Positions 27,145 through 40,809 of a DNA stretch of 64,000 nt are shown here, piece after piece. Made by a program: the position numbers and the translations under genes. The notes below the pieces were generated by a model. That model was not told where the DNA came from, did no database searches, and saw only the letters and a list, made by a program, of their open reading frames with translations. Source of the DNA: Climacteris rufus (lineage: Eukaryota; Chordata; Aves; Passeriformes; Climacteridae); contig VZRZ01002176.1 of assembly GCA_013398175.1 (NCBI GenBank), positions 594,941-658,940 of the forward strand, given 5' to 3'. Each line of letters begins with the position of its first letter. Position 1 is the stretch's first letter.

Positions 27145-27210
27145 GAGGGAGGAAGGAAGGAAGGCAGGCAAGAAGGCAGGAAGCCCTAAGGAGACAAGCC
27201 CTAAGGACAC
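27145..27210. repeat. GGAA/GGCA microsatellite plus 15-bp tandem pair
   Basis: Positions 27145-27183 are a degenerate purine-rich microsatellite of GGAA, GGCA and related units. It runs directly into a two-copy tandem repeat with a 15-bp period, 27181-27195 and 27196-27210, unit AAGCCCTAAGGA(G/C)AC with one difference. Both look like replication slippage. Confidence 0.85.
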
Positions 27211-29165
27211 TAAACATAAAGGCGGAGTAAGGTTGTGAAACCTTGACTCCAGTTACTTTAGAGAACTTGTTACACTAAACAAACGATACTCCCAGAAGAA
27301 CAAAATGTTATTTGGACAGGGTCTGGGTATAAACAGATTATTTCTGAAGCTCAACAACGAACATATTGACTGATCTTTCTCCATGAGGGCCCTTTGGCAC
27401 CAAACTCAGTTTATTAAAACTTAAGGGGAAATAACGTATAATAGCTTACTTAGAGATGCAGAAGATGGTTAGTAAAAATCAAAAGGCTGTTTGACGACAC
27501 CTGGAAATAATACAAGACTGAAGGAGACTGCCAAGGTCACTGAACCACAGATATCAACTACTGCATCAGGTGATCCTCTTAAGTGCTTTGTTTCAAGCCT
27601 GGTTAGGTTCAGGACTAATACATGTGTTGGTCATTCCCTGTCAGGCAAAATTTAGATAAGGAACAACCATTTTCACAGATGACATGTATTTGATTTTTAT
27701 CTGTGTCGCAGTTTGACATGTTAGGGTATTCTGTCTTGAAGTATGTGCCATCAGCATTATGACATGCTGATGACACATGCTGAAATGCTGCAAGGGGAAG
27801 AAACTTCCTGGGGAGTAATTACCCACAAATGTCCTTTTGGCAATTTCTCAGGGATATGTGGTGCAGTAGAGGACATTGGACGAGTCTTGTAACAATTCTT
27901 CATCTTTTTGTTCATATCTGCCTTTCTAACAAGGAGAAGCACATTTTTAGGCAGTATGGATTAGTATTTCAGGTAAATATTTAATGGTAAGAAAGTTGCT
28001 TTCCTCTGGTCCGGATCTCTGGATGTGTCTCACAATAGCCCTGTAATACTTAATTACACAAATGAACAACTCATGAAACACCATGACTCAAAGGTGGAGA
28101 TATCTCACTGTATTTTGGCTTGCCTGACTTGCTTTTCACTTTGAGATTTTTTCTGCTGAACTGTCTGCAGACTCCAAATTTCTGTTCCCAGAAAGGACCT
28201 TGCAATCTGATAAGTACAGGCAATTTGTTCCAGTACTGATCAGACTAAACATGCACGTTTTGTTCTCTATGTTTCAACAATGGAGGCTTTGTGGTAGGGC
28301 ATGGCTTCTTGCCACCCAGGAAAGAAAGGACAGAGCGAGCCCAGTGCCGGTGCAGCCCAGCAGCTGAATGCCGCTTTGGGCGTCGCTTTCCAGGCACTCT
28401 GGGCATGTCACTGTGCCAGACATTCATACATGTTGCACCACTAAATCCATAAATGTGACCTACTGCTGGTGTGCAAGGGCAAGTCATGAGTTTTTGGCAA
28501 ACTGAAGTGTGATAGAAGGAAATTTTATTGACATCCTCATAGCAAGAATTTGTTTAAGGAATTACAGGTGAAGTTTGTGGAACTGTCTGACGCTGACATT
28601 GTCACCACTGCTTCCAGTTGCTCTGCAGTCCTTCACAGGGGGACAGCAGGCTCTACAACAGGAAAGTAGCTACACTGAGGGACTGCATTCACAGCCAAAA
28701 TTAGGGGAGAAAATCAATCCTGAAATCACTTCAGTCACTTCTGTACTTTTGTGATCATTGTTCACAGATAATTTTTAGCAAGTGTTTGCAGGAGAGGGAG
28801 AAGGGTGTCTTCAGTGACAGGAAAGGCTTTTCCAGGTAAACTCCTGCCATGTAAATTCAGCTTATTTTCTTCTTTTTTTTTTTTTCAGTGGGGGTGATCT
28901 CAAGATTTGTTGGGGGGAGAAAAAAAAATAATTAATCACAAAGTTTTTTTGTAACATTTTGAGAACAAAAAATCAAATGCCAAAATTTCTAGACTGAAAC
29001 ACCAAAAAGCTATCATAGAGATACAGCCCTTTATCACTTTCATTAAATCCATTCTTCATCCTTCCACTTCACTACTGGCTGTCCATTTTCTCACTTTGCT
29101 CAACCCAGGCGTATTCTTGCCTCATAGGGAAGGAAGCACGAAAAAGTGATGAAAGGTTAGATTGG

Positions 29166-29222
29166 GGTGAAAAGAAATGGAGAAATAGGAAAGATGAGGA
29201 GGAGGGAAGGAAAAATGGGCAG
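29166..29222 (+). repeat. Purine-rich tract
   Basis: A strand-biased stretch on the plus strand dominated by GGAA, GAGG and GAAA units, interrupted by a few T and C. It creates a phenylalanine/serine/proline-rich frame on the minus strand (29072-29359), which is a composition effect rather than a gene. Confidence 0.7.
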
Positions 29223-32200
29223 GAATTTGGTGTGTGTGTCCTGTGTCCTCTGAACATAGATCTCCCCTTTTCCAAAGTATGTAAGTACACAAGGATCTTC
29301 CTGGGCTGTGGGGTGAAGGTGCTGCTACTACTGTGCATTGCCTCCCTCAAAGTATTCAAGTACCATCTTTAACTGGAATGTGAGTTTTATCCCTAACTAT
29401 TGTGCAGGAATTCATAGCAGCACTTCACAGCTTTGATGCTTAGAAATCTCCTAGATTCCAGGTTACAGAGATGGCTGGTTCCTATCTGTACATTTTTGTG
29501 ATGACACTGTCCTTTTGCTTCAGTAACCCCTTTCACAGCTGTATCAGGTTGGTATCTTGTAGCCATCAGTAATGAATACACCCAGATTTTGTTAATGATA
29601 ACATGCAGTGGAAACATATTGTCAACTTTAAATGTCTGTAGCTGAATAGTAGAAGGGACATTTAGGTACCAAGGAATGACTGTTCTGTCAATGCTTTTGG
29701 AGTAAGACATCTTAAAATAGGCACAAGTATCTTAAAATACCATATGGTATCTTACAATGTTATGCTCTACTTTATTAAGACTCCTGCACCTGAGAATGAG
29801 AATTTTGCTCTTCTTACTTTATTTACATTTCCTCTTCCAGTCTGAGGATTTCTCACTATTCCTTTCTTTGTGTCCATTTGAGTTTCCTCTATCCTTGTAT
29901 CTGCAGTAGAACACAATGTGGAGGTGCCCTTCCAAAATCTCCTTAGAAGAACCAGGAGCAACAGCAAAGCTAAAGATTAACAAGCAGCAGATGCAGAGAA
30001 GAAGGCAGATGGAGAATGAATGTAGCGGAAGCAAATCCAAAAGATCTCTTCAGGGATCATTAACATACAGAAACATATCTAACTCTCACAAAAAAACTCC
30101 GAAAAACAAAACAGAAACCCCATGAAAATTATGTCTATGCCAAGAAAATGAAGACTCTAGATTCACTATGCTAAAGCTCTGTGACCCACTGAGGTTTCCA
30201 GTATTTCACTTAAAATACTGCATCAAGTAGCAGTTGTAGTCATTAAGAAATGCAAGCAGAACTTTTGCCTAAACCCCCATGGTCAACAATTCATAGTGAA
30301 CTCCACTCTTTTCTGATGTAGAATTGTACTCTGAAGGTCAAATCAAACATTAGTTGAGGATGTGAAACATAAGTAACTCCAACATGTACTAAAGAGATTC
30401 TCTTGCGTCACAACCCATCATCTTTGCTGCAGTGAGGCAGAATTTTAAAATTGTATCATGACGTACTGCATCACTCTGGGGGTGCCAGGGGTGTTGCAGT
30501 CTAGCCACAAATGATGAGCAAGGGACTTCTTTGACTCCAAAGTCCATCAGTGGTGTCTCTCTGGTACTCCTGTCCCAATCCTCTTAATTTGTCATGAGAG
30601 ATCAGAGTTAAAGACATCTTTGCATTAAACCCTGCATGAATTTTGTCAGACTGAGAAGTGTAAAACTGATTATCACTCCACAGTCTTTGAAGCTGTGTGG
30701 GCTCTTTTGTTTAGCGGTTTTTGTCCCTTTATGACCATTATGCATATGTCAGAGATTTGAAAATACAGTCAGACTAGACCTTACTGAGTAAAAAATGATT
30801 TTGATATCAATGGGATTTTTTTCCCTTGAATCGCTGCTGCAGGATTGGCCTGACATTAGGATCTGTGGGAGTTCCAGATAGTACACTTATCTATCCTGCC
30901 CTCTTGACAGCTATTTATACCATTTCTCTTTCTGAAGGATCAGCAGTTTATTTTAGTAGGACATAGGACTGGATTCTGCAAGATGAGCATAAGCCAAAGG
31001 GTATAAAAAAAAAAACCAACGCAAACCCCAACAACAAACAAAACAACCTGACTTCAAAAGCAGTCTCTGTATCATCCAAACCAGTCACAAGAACAAAGCT
31101 TCTCTAAGATATTCTGAAATGGTGTACTTTTCTGTAGAAAATTATATATCCTTCTTGACCAAAGCCCATCATTGCTAGGTTTCAAATTGTGAACTTAGAT
31201 AGTTGCCAAGTTTTCTCACTCTGAATTCAAAGGGAATATAACATTACACAAATTTCAACTTCTGCTGTGACAGTGCCTTAAGAAACATTTTTAGGATTAT
31301 ATATTACATAATAAAACCATCCCTGTACCTGTCAGTGTAACACCATCCATGAGTGATATACTGCTCACTTCTTCCCCAGGGGGAAGCAAGTAGCCTATTT
31401 ATTTAGAGATCTGTTATATGGCTCAATCAATAACTCCTCTGTCTTGTTCCCTTGACTATTCATTAGTTCTAATTAGAAATAAAAGCCTGGAAGATCAAGC
31501 TGGGTCTACTCAGTTAGTTTATTGATTACAAAAATTAAGACAATAATCAATAAAGACATAAAGTTGTTTAATTTATAGAGACCTAAGACACTTCATTGCT
31601 CCTAAGGGCCACTGCTCTTTATAGCTGTTCAATATCCCAGCCTCAGGGAACTCTAATATGGTAAATACCCTCCACTTCTTGTTACTCAGGGTAATTAGAG
31701 GTTGAAGTAGCCCAAGTGATGACAAAATCAGTGTGGCTAGGAGAGCAAAGCAGCAGCTGATGTCACCTCCTGACTCACTGTGGTGGAGCAAGGACTCAGC
31801 CTGGTTTGCAGTGGGATCAACTCCTGCTCCCTGTGCACAGGCTGACTGAGGGAGCAGCAGGGTCACACACCATGTCCTGTCTGGGGCACTGGGCTGTGCC
31901 CGGATAACTCATCCCAGGGCTCGGATTTGTCAGTGGCTGAGATTTGAGTGTTGCTGGCAGAATTCCCCACTTTTGCTTCCCAGTCAAGATACTGGTCTCA
32001 GTTCAGTGAAAGTTTTACCATAAATAAAAGAAGTAATACAGGATTCTGACTTACACTGCCAGTGTTTAGTCTAAGTGTAAGGGAAGGGGTTTCCTTATGT
32101 ACATATGCAGGGAATTCAGAGAAAGTAGGGCTGGACTTTTGAAGGCCCTGTTGAAGACAATGTGAAAGACAAGTGTGAAAAATACACAGCATGGGTATGT

Positions 32201-35200
32201 CAATCTCTTAATTCAAACAAAATGTTCTGCCAGATTTATGCTATACAGAGAAGTCAGGAATTTAGGAGGGAAGAGGAAATGCATCTATGATTATGTCCCT
32301 GGTAACTAATTTATCCAGCTAAAAATAATAACAATTATGATGTTATTTTTTCTCAAAAGCCTGGCTATCAGGAGAAGATTTCAACTTCAAGTAGTCTGAA
32401 AATGGCATATTCAGAACCAGGAGTGGTGGAAGAACAGGTCTCTACATGAAACCATTTGCATTACTGGATTAGAGTTTGCTTAAATCAGAGAAATGAAATT
32501 TTATGCACTTTAAATAATTTGTCTTAGTTTTTAATATTAATCACTTAAAACACTAGAAAGTACATCAGTGCAATGGTCCATAGGGGTGACCATCAGCAAT
32601 AAATGCCTATTGGTGTTTTAACATCTGGTTTTCGTGGCTGCTAACATATTTTTAAATAGTGTTTAATTAAAAACGTGAAGCCCTTCTACTCTCAGTGTAG
32701 TACTCCTGCCTTTGACAGGAAATAATACCTGTTCAGACAGCAGGTAGAATAAGAACTACATATGTGTTCTGGTGAGTAATTATAACAATAAGGAAGACAA
32801 AAAAAACCAAAACGCCCTAAGCCAGAAATAAATTGTCAGGGCAAAAACGGTTTTGGGTTTGAGGCCTTGAACAGAAAGCAGTGCAGGTGGACATCCCCAG
32901 TTTTTGTACCAGGACTCTTTAGCTGGAGTACAGTGGCTAAGGATCTGCAAGCTAGAAAAAATGAGTCATAAGTTTACAGAAAGGTAGGCCCAAACTAAGA
33001 AGCCTTCTTCTTTCAACATAAATATAAATTGCTTCCCAGTGACAAAATTGTATTAACTTGGACAGAGCACATAATATTGAATTAAGGTGTTCTAGCTGGA
33101 TGCACTTTTGTTAAAAAGGAAATCTCCACAGCATTTTCCATATTGACTACTCCTTCACTGTAAGAAACCAGAAGAAGAGAGGGATCTAAAATGCAGATAT
33201 TTATATAAGCACAACTTTAATCACCTTGTTACTAAATCTGTGCAAAAGCTGAAGTATCTGCAGAAGTTCAGGTAATTTCAAGCAATCCTGACCTGAGCTT
33301 GTCAGACAGCTTTCAATGATGTCATGAGAACATGTATGAGAAAACCACATTTGCCCTTTTTTATTCTTCTGCAAAATATGTTCACTTACCAGTAGGAAGA
33401 AGCATTCCAGGAGCAGGAGGCTTCAGGAGAAAAATGTGCTGCTACTTCTGCCCTCTGTCTGCTGGGACAGACATGACTTGGGCTACAAACACACCTGTAT
33501 TTCCTGTTTAGCACCTTTGCCAAATGCATTTGCTGACCTACTGCTGCAAGACTAGCTGGGGGAACCTTGGTGGCACCAGGCAGATGGTGGTATCAGCCCT
33601 CCTTTTTATTCAAACTGACCAGATGCCATAACATAGAGCATTTAGATAACTATTATATATGGGAGCTGGCCAAGAGACAATAAAAAAAAAGGTCCTTTAA
33701 AAAAGCACCGAGCAGACCTGCTCATTTTCTTCAGCCCTCAAAGAGGAACAAGTGCCTTTCACCTGCCCAAAAATTTTCTGGTGGTGGTTGGAGCCTGGCT
33801 GGTTTCTCTACGTGGAGAGGGGAAGGCTTCCTATGTGCTGTCCAGGGTGTGCCTGTGGAGGTCCTGGCAGCAGATGAGAACTAAGGTGGAACACTTATTT
33901 CCAGATGTCTGAGAGCTCTTGCTGTTGTCAAGGCCTCCAGGGCATCAAATCCTTCATTGTGCACAGGATATGTCTTGGACACGTGCACGCCTGCCCACAT
34001 GATGATGGGACAGCATGCTAGCCACCCTCACATCCTGCAGCTACATCAGCCCTACATGGGAGAGGAAAGTCAGAGACCTGCGGGCAAGACATGTGTTCCT
34101 GATTTGCTGCAGGGCCTGTGTAGGTGGTCCTGGTGCAGCCCTCAGCAAAGGCTCCGCCTGAGGGGACACCCAGCTGGCAGAACATACACATTGAGAAAAT
34201 GGGTATTTCAAATGACTGGTCTTCTGGGATGGTTTAGGGTGTCTGATTTTTGAACATTTACATGAAAAGACAAGGGAAGGGAAGGAATACAAGGGAAAGC
34301 ATTTTAATGTCAAGGCTTTTTGACAACACAGATGAACATCAGCCCTTACTGAGCTTTAAGCTCAGGGACAAAAAAATTATTGGTTGCTTGAGTTTTTCTG
34401 TTGGAAAGACTAGAATCTTGTAGTTCACAGGCAGCCCTCCCCCAATGGCTGGCTTGGCAGGAGAGGGAACAACAACCACACAACAGCATAAATACACTTC
34501 TGAAAAGGCTCTTAATTAAAAAAAAGAAAAAAAAACCAGTATATTTCATCCACATAACACCAACACATTCTGATTTTTATTATGTGACACATACTTGGAA
34601 TATTTACATGACTGATGAGCATATTAATAAACCAAGCTTTGACAGGGAAATATATTTCAAGCCTTGGATTTTTTTGACATAGAGTTCTTGTGTGCTTGAG
34701 ATAATTAGTGCTGCCTGCTTTCCCCTTTTTCACATTAGAATTTTTTTGCTAGTATAGAGATTAGTCAGAGCTTTTAAAAATCCTGTTCAGTTAAATCCAA
34801 CTAGTAAAGAATGGTAGACCACATGTCAAATAAGAGACAAAGAGAAAATCAAAATAAAAGCTGATTAATTTAAGGGATCATTTGAAAATCAACTCTGCAT
34901 TTTGTTTTTAGTGTGAAATTGCTTGTAATGAATATTGATTTTGATGAGTACTTGTACTATTTTTGCTAGACTAAGAACTGTATCCAATGTTCACCTCTGA
35001 ATTGGGATGAGCAAACCAGCTTGGAAAAAAATATGTTTACTGCTCCAAACGTTCTCTGAATCCTTACTCATTTAAAGGATGAAACTCAGATTGCATCCAG
35101 CCTGAGTCTGAACTTCAGCATCCATGGGAGCTTCTGGTTTAGTTCTGTATAAACTAGATCTGCACCTCTTCTTGCATGGTGGCCTTTTCACTAGGAGTGT

Positions 35201-35872
35201 TCTATGCTACAAGGTGGATTGTCTGTCTGTTATCTGCAGGGTGTGAAAAGTGTGTAAATATGTCTTTAAAAACAGAGATAGGATAGTTGCAATGTCTGTT
35301 GCTTCAACTGCTGTAGTGATGGATGCATCCCACCCTCAGCAAGATTTTTCTCTGTTGCAGTGTTGTGCAGTGCCTCAAAGACAGAAGAGTTCAAATATCT
35401 CATTTCATCATTACTTTTACAGGGCAATCACTCTAGAATTACTGTCATAGACTTTCTGGCTTTTTTCCTGCAGTGCAGACTGAAAGGTCCTGCTTTTGGG
35501 TTGTTCCGCAAATCCCAAAGGGATTGTGACAGAAGACAAGTGCATGTCAGAAACATTTCTGCAGGTCCAGCTCAGAGTAGGTGCCACTAGCAGAAACTCT
35601 GTGTCAGAAATCAGCAGCAAGATGGGAAATCCAGTGGGAAGAAAAAAACCCTGATGTTTTTCCTTTGTAACTTTAAATAAAGTTGACCTAATATATTTTT
35701 AATTTTTATGGGTATGAGCACCAGTTGAATTTGCCCGCAATACTGTTAAAACACATAGTACTTATTAAACCATCCATCTCTCTTTATGGTGGTACATCAT
35801 CATGCGTAATGGAGCAGTACTGTTTACTCTGCCAAAACAAAGTTTATTTTAATCTGTGATAAACTGACAGGA

Positions 35873-35904
35873 AGATATTTGGAAAATATTTGGCAAGATA
35901 TTTG
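35873..35904. repeat. Three-copy ATATTTG short tandem repeat
   Basis: Three near-copies of an 11-12 bp unit containing ATATTTG lie side by side (AGATATTTGGAA, AATATTTGGCA, AGATATTTG) in AT-rich DNA. The unit resembles A/T-rich MADS-box or forkhead-type contacts only loosely, and no function can be argued from it. Confidence 0.6.
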
Positions 35905-36565
35905 TTTTATTTTAAATCAGACTTGATTCTCCATACATTATAAACTTTACTTATAATTTGAACATGAGGAATATCTTCCTTATTACAAGTTGCAGTAGTT
36001 TTTGGTTTGTTTTTTTTTTTGAAAATGAACAGCCAGCAATATTTGCTCACAGCTGAAATGTCTCATTAGCATTTTATATATTTACAGCTATTTTCAATTT
36101 CTATGACAGGATCTTCCTCCAGCTACATGTTATATAATGGCTTCTTAATGGAAAACTCAAGGTCTACTGCTGAAGTTGGCATCAGCCCAGACTGATCTTT
36201 CTCCTTTCCCTGATGCATCACTGTTTCAATTTCCTAAAATTCACTGGTGGATCATTACATCTATGAGTAGTACAACCAAGTAGATGAAGCCAGGCCCAAC
36301 CTGTGAACAGGGGAATTCACTCAGGTTCACTCTTCCTCACATAGTGCTCATTCCCAGCCCAAATGCAAGTCTCCAAGCTCTTCCTTCTCCAGGGTGGAGC
36401 AAATGAGCAGGTCACCCATGTACACATTTCTCTGAGCATCTCCTGACTCTTTAAAGTGGACTGAAATAAAATCCCACTTTAGGTCACTATTAACCACAGT
36501 AATATTTAATCTTTCAGGATTGCTTCTGCTTTTAAAGCAAACTGTAATGTAACAGAGAATTATGA

Positions 36566-36640
36566 TATCACAGGACAGCTAGGGCTGGAAGGGAGGACAG
36601 TAGGTCTCTGGTTGAGCCTCTCTGAGTAACCTGCACCCCT
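36566..36640 (-). mobile_element. Possible CR1 LINE 3' tail, antisense, degraded
   Basis: The string beginning ATATCACAGGACAGCTAGG and continuing GGCTGGAAGGGAGGAC resembles the antisense of a CR1 tail ('atcacagaatggctagggttggaagggacc'), followed by a stretch like 'ttgagcctctctg'. Only about 75 bp are comparable and no ORF2 part follows clearly. It could instead be chance similarity. Confidence 0.4.
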
Positions 36641-37395
36641 GCATGACTGTCTTCATGGTGAAAGCTGTTTTCGCATATGACCATTTTCTCTTGAGCTCTT
36701 CAAACCTCATCGTTCAGGTTGCCTCCAGATTGAGCAGGAGATGCATGCTCTTGCATGCTTTCAGCATTTCTACGAAATCCAAATCAAGGACATGGCAGGA
36801 ACAGCTAGTGTAATTTTTTCTTCTAATAGGAATCAAGGTGCAGCATGGCAGGTGGAGGCTGGAGCATGCCCAGTTCTTGCTCCAACACAGTTCAGGAATA
36901 AGGTTAATCAAGTTGGGTGTCAGTACTTGTGCACTCACTCCTTGGACCCTTTGGAGTCCACCAGTGTAGATGTAGGTCCTGAAAAGTCAGATAGATGAGA
37001 AAGGTCTGTGTTGGTGCCTGAGTGGGAGAGATGTTTCAGAACAATGCTGCACCCCAATGGAAAATCAGCAGGTCCACTTCTGGATACACCAGGCACATAC
37101 TGTTTCTTTCTTGGGGTCTGACAGTAAAATTTTGGTGGACATATTGTTAGCTAAACCTTGCCATGTGAGAATAAAAATGAAATAAACAAGAAAAAATCTG
37201 ACTTGGCTCAGGGACAGGGTTTAACAGTCTTGGCAAAACACACAGCAAGCTGTGGTGGCATAAAAGATAGAGTTGTAGACCTAAATTACTTCTGAAGTGA
37301 GACACCTAGTGGGTCATCAGCATAGCCCTAACTTCAGGAGAAGGGAAGAGCACCATCTACTGAATGGCGAAGGCAGTGATTGCTTTTCTTACTCT

Positions 37396-37885
37396 TTCAT
37401 GGAATCATTGGAAAAGACCTCTAAGATCATTGAGCTCAACCACTAACCCAGCACTGCCAAGTCCACCACTAAACCATGTCCCCAGGTGCCACATCCATAG
37501 GTCTTTTAAATCCCTCCAGGGATGGTGACTCAACCACCTTCCTGGGCAGCCTGTTCCAATGCCTGACAACCCTTCCAGTGAAGACATTTTTCCTTATATC
37601 CAATCTAAACCTCCCCCAGTGCAATTTGAGACCATTTCCTCTTGTCCTGTCACTTGTAATCTGGGAGAAGAGACTGATTCCCACTTGGCTACAGCCTCCT
37701 TTCAGGAAGCTGTAGGGAGCCATGAGGTCCTCCCTGAGCCTCCTTTTCTCCCAGCTCCCTCAGTCACCCCTCATAAGACTTGCGCTCCAGGCCCTTTACC
37801 AGTCCCATTGCCATACTCCAGACATGCTCCAGCAGCTCAGTGTCTGTCTTGTAGTGAGTGGCACAAAGTGAACCCTTGCAGTAGA
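37396..37885 (-). mobile_element. CR1 LINE 3' end, antisense, relatively well preserved
   Basis: This is a 5'-truncated CR1 of about 490 bp in reverse orientation. The tail side starts at CATGGAATCATTGG (about 37398) and the body continues through the end of ORF2. On the minus strand an 84-codon open frame (37723-37469) reads through the CR1 ORF2 C-terminus, including LFSQITSDRTRGNG, FRLDIRKNVF and RLPRKVVESPSLEGFK. Survival of this open stretch suggests a younger copy than those at 7.8 and 46.7 kb. The last comparable block, around TCAGTGTCTGTCTTGTAGTGAG, ends near 37862-37885. Antisense open frames across it on the plus strand (37476-37715 and 37559-37921) are shadows. It shares its subfamily with the fragment at 1-330. 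Confidence 0.95.
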
Positions 37886-38084
37886 GGTTGCTCATTCACA
37901 GACAAACCAGCAGGTACCTGAGACTGTATGGGGAAATTATTTAACCTGTATTAACAAATGCCTGGATCATATCAGAGAGAGGAATGGATTACATCCCTCT
38001 CAGATCTGTAAGACATTCCTAGAACTCTGACATTCACAATAGCCATGATGTCTGAATCCTGTCTTCACCCTGCTGTTTATTACT

Positions 38085-38222
38085 GAAATCACAGCATATT
38101 CTGAGTTGGAAGGGACCCAGAAAGATCATCAAGTCCAGTTCTTAAGTGAATGGCCCATACAGGGCTCAAACCCACAACCTTGGTGTTATTAGCACCATGG
38201 TCTATCCAACTGAGATAATTTC
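38085..38222 (-). mobile_element. tRNA-Ile-derived SINE with CR1 tail (TguSINE1-like)
   Basis: On the minus strand this element begins with a tRNA-Ile-like head. The A box reads TATCTCAGTTGG (normally TAGCTCAGTTGG). The anticodon loop region GTGCTAATAACACC keeps the AAT anticodon of tRNA-Ile, and the B box reads GGTTTGAGCCC (normally GGTTCGATCCC). The head then runs into GGGCCATTCACTTAAGAACT and a CR1-type tail (TTGATGATC, GGTCCCTTCCAAC, ending in TGTGATTTC). A short RNA-polymerase-III SINE with a tRNA-Ile head and a CR1 3' end, mobilised in trans by CR1 enzymes, is the TguSINE1 type known from passerine birds. The first bases of the head (GGCCGG) are not recognisable, so it is 5'-eroded or truncated. 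It is not a functional tRNA because the A box, B box and acceptor stem are mutated and it is fused to the tail. Confidence 0.9.
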
Positions 38223-40809
38223 TAGTTAAACAAACTCATTAAACTTTAAAAATATTTTAAAATAAGAAAAGGGCAAAAAGGGATTTAGTCAATCAATGAT
38301 ACTATTAATGTAATAGATTGTGAGTCAGCCCAGAAATCACTCATTTGGGTTGACCTTTCCTACTATTGTAGTAGTGTGCTCTTCCACCTATCCTTAGTCC
38401 TTTACTCTCCAATTAAAGATGCTCTTAGAATAAAATAAGCCTCAGATTTACATTTCTAGATTTTTTTGGTCATGAGTTTATTGTAGTTATTTCATAGTTT
38501 GTCTTTTTAAAGCACTTGCTAAACTTGCTTGTAATATGAAGCTACAGTAATCCACCATCCTCCCACACTGCAGTCTGTTCTAGCCTACCCCACATAAAGA
38601 CTCCTTTGCTGTCACAGGGTGGAAACTGTGCACTGAAGCACCTAAAATAGATTCAAAAGGAAAAGAAAAGCTACAAAGAAAAATGGGAAGACACTCTGAG
38701 TGTTCTGTTCTATGCTCAGCACAAACTGCATGTTCACATCACCATATCTTTTGAGAAAATTGGCCCTTTACAAGGAAATGCAGGATAATCTCACCATTTT
38801 GATTCGTTTTTTGAAAGATATAACATTACTAAAAATTAACTTCTAAACTCTGGCCAGGTCAACAAGCACAATTTTACCAGCTCTGGAAAAAATGAATAAC
38901 AGGTCTCAAAGCAGAGATCCAGCCATTATATTCAAAAAGTCTGGCCTGTGTGTATTACTTGTATGGTGGGAAGTGCTGATCTCCACAACACAACCACTGC
39001 CAAAGACAGAATAATCACATCAGAAGTCCCACTTCCATGCTTTCTTAGCTTGTGGTACTTAATATTTTAGCAAAATTATATTGTGAGGTCTAATTCACTC
39101 ACACCACGATCCAAATGAAATCAATACATGACATGCTAACATTATTTCTCTTCTTTTACTTTGAAGCAATTTTTAAATGACACTTAAGTATTCCAAAAGA
39201 GATGGTTTTGTTAGATTTGCAAATACAAGACATACCAGGAACAAACCATAGAATCATACCAGTGTTATAAGTCATGCAATTTTTAAAAAAGTAGAGAAAT
39301 GCATTGTTAAGTTTTATAGGTGAACCAGAAACAAAGCCTGATCAGCTGGTCAGTTCAATGAAGTATAGAATATGAATTTTCCATTTCACAGAGACTGCCA
39401 CAAAATTAGAACACAAGTCTGACCAGAGCTCAAAAGAAGCTTCAAATAACCAAAATTTAGAAAAATAATTAATTAAAGAAACTGGTAAGATTATCAGTGA
39501 TTTTGTCTTCAACAAAATATTCCAATTTTAATTTGTCTAACAAGTATGCAACATTTTAAAAACCTCATTTTGAAAGGGAAGAAAAAAATTTGGAGAATCA
39601 TTTCTTTCTGTTGAAATCAATGCAGTGCAGAATACTTTTGGGAAATTATTGACTTCTGATAGAGAAGCAACTTTCTTCAGAGCCGTCTGACTGCAATTGC
39701 CTGTGATGTCCTTGCTTATGTCCTGCTGGGTAGGATGTTTCCCACACACAGCAATTCTATTGTCAAGATGACAGCAAACATTAGGGAAAGTCTTTGTGTG
39801 GACAAACTCTCTGCAGTGATACACAAAACCCATTCTTACCTACAAACTATTGCCAGTGGCTCTGGTGTCATGTTTTTCCCCAGATCAGACACAATCTCTG
39901 CAGCATGGCCCTCTGTCTGTGGGATATCTGGACACAGCAAACCCCTGCAACTGTAGGTGCCTTGGGGCACTTGTGTCATCTGGTGTTTCTGGCCTTCAGC
40001 TTAGCACATACAATTTTATTTTTGAAAGACTGAAGTATCAGGTCATGCCTCTGAACTCCTTGAAAGGAAAGAGAGTGATCCTAACGGACTATGATCTGCA
40101 GACTGTCATGATGCAGATGTAGACACCTTTTCTGACGTGGCCTTCTGTAAAATTGATGAACTACATTAAGACCAGAAGTTCTCCACAGAAATATCTAATG
40201 TGGCATTTTGATGTTTTTCAGTAATAATATATAGAGGCAGAAGAATAAGCTGTGCTTTGTACCTATGAGGCTGGAAGAGCATTGCATTCTTCCTTGGGTA
40301 AGATCTCCAAGTCACTTTGCATTTAACCATTTCCTTAAGCACATTAAACACATGGTGTTACTGGTGAAGCTCATGGCTAGAAATGAAACCCAGCTCCCAA
40401 TCCGGGGCTTGGCAAGCAGCTCAGTTCCACCTCAGAGAAGGTAACAGCCCACAGCCTTGATGGTTTCACTCAGAGGACAAGGACAAGCACTTGTGCTATT
40501 CTGATTTCCTTAGCGTGGGAAAAGAGAGTGATTAACTAGGTCCTGTTGAAGCTGACCTTTCTGTGTTGTTATCTGCATCGATTTTCTCCACTTGTGGAAA
40601 GCTAAGCAGATCTCTTCCCAGAAAACTCAGCTGCATCTCTATCTTCCAGATACCTGCAGGGTGCTCACATGCACTCCACCCTCATGGGAAAATTTAGGTG
40701 AGTAGAACTCCTGACTCAGAGGTAGCAACCCCAGCACAGGGAGAGCTGAAGCACCCTGGTGTACAAGAGGAGAATAAGAAAGAACTCTACAAATTTGAGG
40801 TACTTTCTA
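38223..40809. other. Anonymous AT-rich DNA between retroelements
   Basis: No gene or element recognised. A lone string near 39246-39260 (CCATAGAATCATACC) looks like a CR1 tail heptamer but has nothing CR1-like beside it. Open frames such as 39537-39833 (minus) and 39850-40122 (plus) have no recognisable content. Confidence 0.6.

Larger units (their letters stand above)
23236..36565. other. Anonymous AT-rich intergenic/intronic DNA
   Basis: About 13 kb with no recognisable gene or transposable element. Open frames stay below 115 codons (for example 23522-23857 plus and 29393-29710 minus) and show no conserved motif, signal peptide with a following domain, or supporting splice pattern. Simple-sequence items are listed separately (27.15-27.21, 29.17-29.22 and 35.87 kb). 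An A10 run followed by C/A-rich sequence (31006-31046) and A-tracts near 34520-34540 are minor low-complexity patches. Confidence 0.65.

Noticed and set aside
37559..37921. 120-codon plus-strand open frame
   Set aside because: It is the antisense shadow of the CR1 ORF2 end at 37.4-37.9 kb.
38130..38222. Functional tRNA-Ile gene on minus strand
   Set aside because: Mutated A and B boxes, disrupted acceptor stem and direct continuation into a CR1 tail show a SINE instead.
39246..39260. CR1 tail at CCATAGAATCATACC
   Set aside because: Only one heptamer-like match with no CR1 sequence on either side.
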